Shown: piece by piece, positions 56,901-64,000 of the stretch
How the letters are laid out: each line of letters starts with the position of its first letter
Numbering within the stretch: the first letter of the stretch is position 1
From: Leucaena leucocephala
Taxonomy: Eukaryota; Streptophyta; Magnoliopsida; Fabales; Fabaceae
Assembly (NCBI GenBank): GCA_037074615.1
Contig: CM073558.1
Location: forward strand, 12,524,001-12,588,000
Reading direction: 5' to 3'
Length of the DNA stretch: 64,000 bases
The notes under the pieces: generated by a model
The model's input: the letters and a program-made list of their open reading frames with translations, nothing else
The model's database searches: none
Told to the model about the DNA's origin: nothing
Program-made: the position numbers and the translations under genes

Positions 56901-57066
56901 TCTACTTTTATTTTCTACCATAGAACTTCAAAACTTTTTATTTTAGTCCCTCATCTTTATACCTTTGTCTAATCATTGCTTTCCCTTTCTATTCATCATC
57001 ACCATCCTTACCAATCCTCTTTCCTCTATCAGTATTATGCAGATGGAGAAAAATTAGGATATGACA
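53925..57066 (-). mobile_element. 5' LTR of the full family G element
   Basis: 3142 bp, with reversed TATA box at 55898-55905 and reversed hairpin near 55368-55392. It is shorter than the 3' LTR because of deletions, including one of about 75 bp near 56536 and one of about 90 bp near 55010. LTR differences are frequent by eye, so the insertion is not very recent. Confidence 0.8.
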
Positions 57067-57068
57067 TA

Positions 57069-58604
57069 TGAAACATCATTCTTTTCATACATCTGAGGGA
57101 CCAAACGTTAGCATCTGGAACCACGTTTAAGGCTATTGAAGTCAAATTACTCAATATAGAATTTTACTCTTAGCGAGTACTGTTCACTGTGTAAATTCCA
57201 GAGGAGTGACTGACTTTGACAAATCATAACTAATTCTAGAAAAATTGAAATGAAGTGATTCAAATTGCTACACGAAGCTAACTTAATGCTATTTCAGGGA
57301 AAAATAACTCATTGACCATGCCTTAACCAAGTCAATGTCAACAAACATCTGAATTTTATTGTTCATCCAACGTTTTTCCCTGATTCTAGCATTTTAGTCC
57401 CAATATTTGCATTATCCAATCCCCAGCTTCTCTTCATGCTTCTTCAATCCTTCCTCATCTCTAACGTCTGGGATTGGGATTATATGGAAGGGGGTGAGAT
57501 TTATAGGGAAACCTCAGTAGAAATGGAAACCATACAATGTGTGCAACTATATGCTTGATGTTACTATGTGTGTACTTAATGATCATGCTTGCATAATGAT
57601 AACATACATTCTTTCATGTTACTTAATTATAACATATGGCTATAGCATAAAAATAAATATGGCTTTACTTAATCATGCATGCTTCATATTATCAAAGTAA
57701 GTAAACATCACATAAAATATCCAAATAGTATAAGCACACAAGTAGGTAAGTTTACTATATGGACTGTAGCCTTTCCTTCCAGCTCTTAGCCTTGCCTCTA
57801 AGGTTCCTTCTTTTCATAAGTCAGAGCCTATACATATCATAATAATATCTTTATTATTATCTAGTATAGCTCTACTTAACTCATGCTCAACTTGGGGTAA
57901 TATCCTTAATCTGACATTCCCCTAACTTTCTTTCTTTCTACAGCTAACCTTATTAATAGAGATATTTATCTATTCTAACCAGTAAGAGCAATCCCATACT
58001 TTATTAGAGTAGGGACTAGATAACTTACTTACCTCATTTCTAAGCTCCTTGGACTACTCATTGCTCTACTAGAACTCCTTTCTTTCTCTTTCTCTCTTCT
58101 TTCTTGGCTCTTGGCCGTGGCATTCCTTGAGGGAGGGGTGGCCTATATTATAGGTGAGTGGAGGTGCAATAAATGGCTCAGATCAAATAGTGATGAATAG
58201 CCCAGATCACTTAGCTTTCTCAAGAAGCTTTGCCTACATCATCACGATGACATCACCCTGCTTAATGACTCACCAATATGACATCATCCAAGGACACCTC
58301 AGGGGGTTTGTGGCACAAATAGTGGGGCCCTTGGGACACCTCACCAGCTGACTCAACCTTTCTAGAGAATTCCAGAGTCTTTTCCTGAAATAAACAGCCG
58401 AGATTGTGCCACGTGTCCTTTTACTTTTTCCCCTTTTTCTAATCTCATGACATGTGTCCTTAACTTTACTTCTTTTCCTATAATCATGCCATGTGGTGTC
58501 TTGTGGGTCCCACAGGGACACCTTTCATGCCACCTCATGGTCTAAAGTCATATCTGATCACTCTTTCTAGTTCTATCCTTAACCGATTAACCTTACTTTA
58601 TAGA
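57069..58604 (-). mobile_element. Partial LTR of a diverged family G subfamily, minus orientation
   Basis: It begins TGAAACATCATTC, the reversed LTR end, two bases after the preceding element. The block at 57465-57520 ('gggattgggattatatgg...cctcagtagaaatgg') matches the reversed segment at 5740-5795. The part at 58440-58535 matches the reversed window start. The expected TATA box is replaced by a CTATAATATAGG-like sequence near 58133-58150. It is truncated at about 58604. The short frames at 58154-58521 are not conserved. Confidence 0.65.
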
Positions 58605-58828
58605 ACACTGTTCATGCACATAACACTGTTCACGCACACAGTTCTGATCTGAACAGAATCACACATTTCAGTAGCAGCTTATGCACTCCACACATTATTC
58701 AGACCATTCCAGCTGACAGTCACACCATTCTTCTATATAACACACATATCAACATAATTTCTAGGGGGTTCAGGCATAGTTCACACTAGATACACTCTTT
58801 TTCCTTCTCTATTCCATCACTATTCCAT
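58605..58828 (+). mobile_element. Fragment of LTR-like family H
   Basis: It matches 16985-17235 ('agcagcttatgcactccacac', 'cattcttctatataacacac', 'gggggttcaggcatagttcac'). It has the TATA-like CTATATAACACA near 58733. Both ends are breakpoints. Confidence 0.6.
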
Positions 58829-59467
58829 TCATGGGCAGGTATGTAGTCCTACAATATGTTGTCCAGGCATTATGCATGTTAGAGTATGTGCTCCTATATG
58901 CTCCTATGTGCTCCTAGTTAATAGTGAAGCAACGAAAGAAAGAATGATGACATAAGTCCTCTCTCTGTATTATGATGAATTATTAAAGATGATAGGAAGA
59001 ATAGAAATGTAATGATATGAAAATGAGAGTAAAGTTGTGCGGATGTTTAGAGAATTCTGCTAGATACTCAGATAAGTAATCAGTAATTGTATTAAGAAGT
59101 ATGGTGAGTGGTTAATAGAAACTCTAGAATATAATAGTATATGAGAGAGTTTAATATGAAAGAAATGGACACTACTCACAAGTCTAGTATGGTGAGAAGT
59201 CCATATGCAAAAAGATGCATAGCAAGTAAGTAATATATTGAACTAGAGTTCAACTCTGATTGAGTTAATTCAGAACAGGAGAATAAACATAGCAAAGATA
59301 TGAAGATCTGTGGATATGGAAAGTAATCTGCTAAGATATTAAAATATAAGATAAGAGGTAAATGCCCCAATCCTTAGTCATAAAGAGGACAAGGCTACCT
59401 ATCCAAGATTGTTGACTAAGGTGCTCACTAAATTTCAAGGATGAAATTTATTTTAAGAGAGTTGAAA
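58829..59467 (+). mobile_element. Family G interior, 3' end, plus orientation
   Basis: It is the reverse of 48476-49070 in the full element: it starts in 'gggcaggtatgtagtcc' and ends in a polypurine-like tract (AAATTTATTTTAAGAGAGTTGAAA, up to 59467), weaker than in other copies because GGGGG has become GAGAG. Non-coding. Confidence 0.65.
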
Positions 59468-62313
59468 TGTCATATCCTAATTTTTCCCTATCTGTATAGT
59501 ACTGATAGTGGAAAGAGGTTTGGAAAGGATTATGACAAAGATCAGAAGAAAAGATAAAGGTTAGTTGAGTCTTGAGGGAAGAGAAGGACTAAAACATAAA
59601 GCAGAAAAGGTTAAAGGCAAGAAGTAAAAGAAGAAACAAAAGTTGGGCCCTTAAGTGTAATTATTAAAAAATTCAGGGACCTAAATGTAAATATGAGAAA
59701 GTTGAGCTGAAACAGGCCAAAAATGCCTAGAATCAGATAAGACCCAAATTTTACTAGTAGATAGAAAAAAAATATTCTGGTCAGTTTAACGCAATAGAGA
59801 ATTTTGATTTGAGGTCCCGATTAACTAATATAAATTTTTGAAGACAGAAGAATTATTATAGTATTTTTCAGACATCAGAATCAGATGGAACTTTACTAGA
59901 AATTCCCATATTTAATGTAAGAATTTATAAAATTGACAGAGTCAAAAAAGGAATCCTATAGAATTCTTACAGGATTTTATATTGAAATAAAATACCCGAT
60001 AAATAGGATCAGGAGAGTTGTCTTGTGAATTGGGTCATAAAGGCAATACAGGCAATGAGCCCACATCAAGGTCCAAATAGCGCAATCATGAGCCCATTAA
60101 GGTGACTGGACGGTTAAGTAGGCCAGAGATCAGAGTAGTCCAGGAAAAGTGCAAAATTACAAAAAAGCCCCTGGATGCCTATATTGTAATAGTGAAGGAT
60201 GGAGGTCATTATGGTCATTTTGGATAGGCCAAAAATGTGTCACATAGTATAAATATGATTAGTTAGAGCTAGTACATGTCATAAGGTAGTACCAAGAGGG
60301 TGAATTGACAATTATGCCCTTAAGGTCAATATAGTACAAGAAAGGACACCAAGAGTATTTTGGTCATTTCTCAAGGGATGGATAGTAGATAAATACTCAG
60401 TCTAATATTGTTAATGTTATAAGAAGCCTAGATATTGATTTCTAAGATAGAGTATATATCCTGGTATATTATAAAAAATTAAGAACATAACACAATCCGA
60501 TTGGTATGAAACTGCTCCGATCGGTACTGGATTGGACTAAAAAATTTCTAGAAGCTTCCTTACATGGGAATCACACCACATACCCCTATTAGGTGTCCCA
60601 TGAGCTGTCCCACATGATGTCATAATTATTCTTTTTGAAAAAAATTAAATTCAAGATTAAATGTGGGCCAAATATAGTAACCAAATAAATATTGGCCATT
60701 AATTTCCCATGGATTTTGGCTATAAATACCCCCTCAAATCTTCATCCAAACTGTGGCCTCATGAACCCTTGGGGAAACTCTTGTAAAATGGAAACTCAAG
60801 CCATGACAAAGAAGATTCAAGGTTCCAAAGTCCAAGAAATCTAGAGATTAAAGGTAACCAATCTCTCCTAGCTTATTTTCCTTTAATTTGGAAGTCTGAA
60901 CTTAGGGTTTTTATTGGGGAAAATTTGAGTTTTCTATAAGGGGTAGTTCCACCCAAAGACCTTAAATGAAAGAGGAAAGAAGAAATTAAAGTTAGAAACA
61001 TATGATTGAAGCTTAAACAAGCTAGTTAAGTAATTGGTTGTTGAATCAAGTTGATATTCTTGACTTTGCCATGGTGTACCCTGTATGGTATGTACTGTTC
61101 ATGAGGGAAAGAAATATAATTTCAATGATTTAATGCTTCCATTGAGTTTATATGATGGTTTTGTGTAGGATTGGAAAGGTTTGGAACCTTGGAAACATTA
61201 AAATCTCAAGATTGTAGTTTGTGAAATTCTTCAGGGTTACTGTTTACTCGCATGAACAGTAATTGGAATTTTATGATTTTGATGTTTTCAATGGTTTTAA
61301 AATGAAAATTTGTGTGGGGTAAAGTGGAGAAACAAGTATGGGAAGCATTAGAATCAAAATGAGAATTTTTAAAAGAATTGTATGTATATGTTCAGTTATG
61401 TACAGTAGGCCATGAAGGAGCTAGAATTTCATGATTCTAAGCTCATAAATGTATTCAAAAGATGAAATTGTGTAAGGTAAAGTCAAGACATCAATTGGTT
61501 AAAGCGTCAAGTGGATTAGTGAAGATTAGAGAAAGTTATAATAATAAAGAGTGTAACAAGGTTAGTCTTGAACATGGTTGGAGTTCATGAGTCCTAATGA
61601 ATTATGTGATGAATATGAATGTGTTTAGGACCTTGAAACCTCCAACAAGATGTTGGGAATGATTGACATAAAGGCTTTATGGTTGGAAAGCTAGGGAGCA
61701 AGTGCAAAAGATCAAGAGGCAAGCTTAAATGCAAGGTAGTGAACTTACCTCTTTATGTGCTTGATGTGGTATGCTTATGTGTTGACATGTATATGATATT
61801 TGAATGATGTTGTGACATGATAAATGATGTTGAATGTATTGTGAATAAAATATTTTACATGGTCATACACTTTATGTAAGAGTATATAGCATGATGGCAT
61901 GTCACTAATCAAATAAAGTTTAATGAAATTACATATCATGCATTATCATCCATCTTGCATATTTAAGTGGTAATGTTTACTTCTGAGATTCCCTAGAATC
62001 TCACTCTCCCATAACCAACCAATTTGGGTCAATCATGATGGAAAATGTATGCATGGAGAAGAGCTAAAGAATGGAAGTAATTGAGATCCTAGCATATGCT
62101 ATGGATTATCTATGTATGTAAATGCCATATAAGGTGTCCATCTATGTGATGAAACTATTTGTAATACTTATAGCATATGTACATGATGTATATGAATATT
62201 GAGAAGCTTATTTGATGGCTTATGCATGCTGGAACAATTATTGAAAATAAAAGAAAGGAAACTGAAATGGTAAAAACGTAGGTCCTGAAGCAGTTTGGTT
62301 GTAGCTTCAGTTC
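59468..62313 (+). mobile_element. Family G 3' LTR, truncated at its right end
   Basis: It begins TGTCATATCC directly after the polypurine-like tract, so it is a 3' LTR. It has a TATA box at 60720, a donor-like GTAACC at 60854 and a hairpin at 61234-61256. It stops near 62313 in 'gtagcttcagttc', about 0.4 kb before the expected LTR end, where an unrelated pol sequence in opposite orientation begins. Confidence 0.75.
60720..60728 (+). promoter_or_regulatory. TATA box of the 59468 LTR
   Basis: CTATAAATA followed by CCCC, with the donor-like GT 134 bases downstream. Confidence 0.55.
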
Positions 62314-64000
62314 ACCATAGGAGTCATGGTTAATCTATACTTTAGTTCATGAAAACTAGCCTCGCACTTCTCGTCCCACTTGAACTGCTGATTCTTTCTG
62401 GTCAACTTTGTTAATAGTAGAGCAATTCGAGAAAAATCCTTAATAAATCTTCTGTAATACCCTGCTAAGCCCACAAAACTTCTAATCTCTGTCACTGTCC
62501 TTGGTTGTTCCCATCTTAGCACTGCTTCAACTTTGCCAGGATCTACAGTTACCCCTTCATGGGATATAGCATGACTTAGAAATTTGACTTCTCGCTGGCA
62601 AAACTCACATGTACTAAGCTTAGCATAGAGTCATTTCTCTTTAACGGTACTAAGAACAATTCTCAAATGCTCTATAGCAGATTTGGAGTACACTAGGATA
62701 TCATCAATGAAGACCACAACAAACTAATCTAGATAAGGCCAGAAGATCCTATTTATATAATTCATGAAAATTGTAGGTGCATTTGTTAGACCAAAGGGCA
62801 TTACTAGAAATTCTAAATGACCATATCGAGTCCTAAACGCAGTCTTTGAAATATCATTTGCTTTGATTATGAGTTGATGATAACCTGATCTTAGATCAAT
62901 TTTGGAAAATATACTTGCTCCCACCAACTAGTCCAACAAATCATCAATCTGTGGAAGAGGGTACTTATTCTTAACTGTAATCTTATTCAGCTCCTGATAA
63001 TCAATACACAATATGAGACTATTATCCTTCTTCTTAACAAATATCACTAGAGCACCCCACAAAGTAAAATTGGGTCAAATGAAACCCTTCTACAGAAGCT
63101 CCTCAATTTGCTTCTTCAGCTCAATCATCTCGTTAGGAGCCATATGATATGGGGCTTTAGATACTGGTCTAGCTCCAAGTACAATATCCATGGCAAACTC
63201 CACTTCTCACTCTGAAGGCAATCCTTGAATATCTTTTCATAATACTTCAGGAAATTCTTTAACTACTAGAATAGTTTCAATCCCTTCTTTGACTTTTGCT
63301 TGAACAGAAAAGAAAACTATATATCCCTTACATCCTTTCCATAGACATTTATTTGCCTGAGCCTCTATCAGGAAATTTAGTTTCACTTATGGATTCACAT
63401 TTGTAGCTTGTGGACAAAGAACTATAATTTTGTTCTTACAATCCAACATCACATTATTGGTAGACAACCAATTAAATCCAATTATAACATCAATCTCGTG
63501 AAAGGGCATACATATCAGATCTAGAGTAGTGTAATAACACTCATACCGAATGACACTATTTAGGCAAGCATATGATGTAACTACTTTAGCACAGGGGTTG
63601 TAACACATGTGGCGTAATGCAGCTTACTAATTGTAAGGCTCAAACGTTTAGCACATTCATAAGAAATAAAGGAATGACTTACACCTGAATCAAATAGAGC
63701 AATCACAGAATGAGTATTAAGATAGATGATACCTTGGATCATCTCGGGTGAACTCTGCGCATCTTCCCTTGTTAATGTGAACACTCGCCCTTGAGTGCAT
63801 GACCTTTGATCATTAGATGCCTAGGAATAATTCCTGGAGAAATGTCCATGCTTCCCACATGTATAACAGACGTTCTTCCCCATCAAGCACGGTCTATCTC
63901 CATGACTTTTCCCGCACTTGTTGCATACTCTAAACCTCAGGTCTCTGTTATTTGTATTGCCCCTAAAGTTTCCTCTGTTAGGCTTTATGTTCAATTGCCA
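62314..64000 (-). pseudogene. pol: Ty3/gypsy gag end, protease and reverse transcriptase, broken and truncated
   Basis: It reads leftward from the window edge. A zinc knuckle (63868-63827) has lost its last Cys (CYTCGKHGHFSRNY), and a TAG follows at 63821-63823. The protease active site is Asp-Ser-Gly (63691-63683) in FDSGVSHSFIS, with IIGFNWLS further on. Reverse transcriptase includes FSKIDLRSGYHQL and FLVMPFGLTNAP, then a stop (62724-62726), then the catalytic FIDD (62711-62700). Next come the connection segment VGLAGYYRRFI and LTRKNQQFKWD. Sequence ends after RLTMTPMV at the junction with the 59468 LTR, so RNase H and integrase are missing. The wording resembles the Del/Tekay chromovirus lineage. 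It could be the kind of element that served family G, but this is not shown. Confidence 0.85.

Larger units (their letters stand above)
45181..57066 (-). mobile_element. Full-length family G element, non-autonomous, minus strand
   Basis: 11.9 kb. The 5' LTR is at 53925-57066 and the 3' LTR at 45181-48475 on plus coordinates. The primer site is at 53910-53921 and the polypurine tract at 48476-48512. The 5.4 kb interior shows only gag-like relics and long non-coding sequence; I see no protease, reverse transcriptase or integrase motif. The structure fits a LARD-like non-autonomous Ty3 element that would depend on proteins from a relative. The flanks (GAACT left, TATGA right) do not form a target duplication, and another minus-orientation LTR starts only two bases to the right. 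Confidence 0.8.

Noticed and set aside
58154..58521. Overlapping short frames on both strands (65 and 83 codons)
   Set aside because: They lie in a diverged LTR fragment. The corresponding region at the window start is not open, and no domain is visible.

Overview
The window is nuclear DNA of a flowering plant, probably a eudicot, taken from a gene-poor, heterochromatin-like region. It is AT-rich. I found no host gene, rRNA or tRNA. Nearly every stretch I can name belongs to an LTR retrotransposon, and most copies are broken, nested or fused to one another. The species cannot be named from the sequence.

Four kinds of element are present. (1) A family with very long LTRs (about 3.1-3.3 kb), called 'family G' here. 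It has a tRNA-iMet-type primer site, a Ty3/gypsy-like polypurine tract and a 5.4 kb interior with only gag-like relics and no polymerase. The best copy lies on the minus strand at 45181-57066, and pieces in both orientations fill most of 1-18437 and 57069-62313. (2) A Ty1/copia element of Tork type at 27362-36169, with complete domain order but several disabling lesions, plus two solo LTRs of the same family (18438-20321 and 43238-45113). (3) An Athila-like protease fragment, present twice (25295-26153 and 41173-42030). (4) A truncated Ty3/gypsy pol on the minus strand running off the right edge (62314-64000).

The main structural event is a tandem duplication. About 7 kb of sequence (20322-27361) recurs almost identically at 36170-43237, and the copia element sits exactly between the copies. 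Its left flank is CCTTG, shared with both flanks of the right solo LTR. Its right flank is ATTTT, shared with the right flank of the left solo LTR. Its 3' LTR is a hybrid: the first ~650-700 bp resemble the element's own 5' LTR and the rest resembles the left solo LTR. This is the pattern expected from unequal crossing-over between two LTRs of one family at two sites, which gives a repeat unit of about 15.9 kb.

Layout: 1-3185, diverged LTR fragment and unassigned decayed sequence. 3186-17499, family G LTRs and interiors in alternating orientation, plus a different LTR (16688-17499). 17500-45113, a family G LTR split by solo LTR A, duplicated block X, the copia element, block X', and solo LTR D. 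45181-57066, the full-length minus-strand family G element. 57069-62313, further family G fragments. 62314-64000, antisense gypsy pol.

Other signals that genes do not explain are hairpins in LTRs and interiors whose two arms change together between copies, clusters of a GTCGCGAC-like palindromic word separated by variable spacers, a 216-bp LTR-end palindrome, and a splice-donor-like site kept 131-134 bp after the start of the TATA box in family G LTRs. No CRISPR array or bacterial-type system is present.
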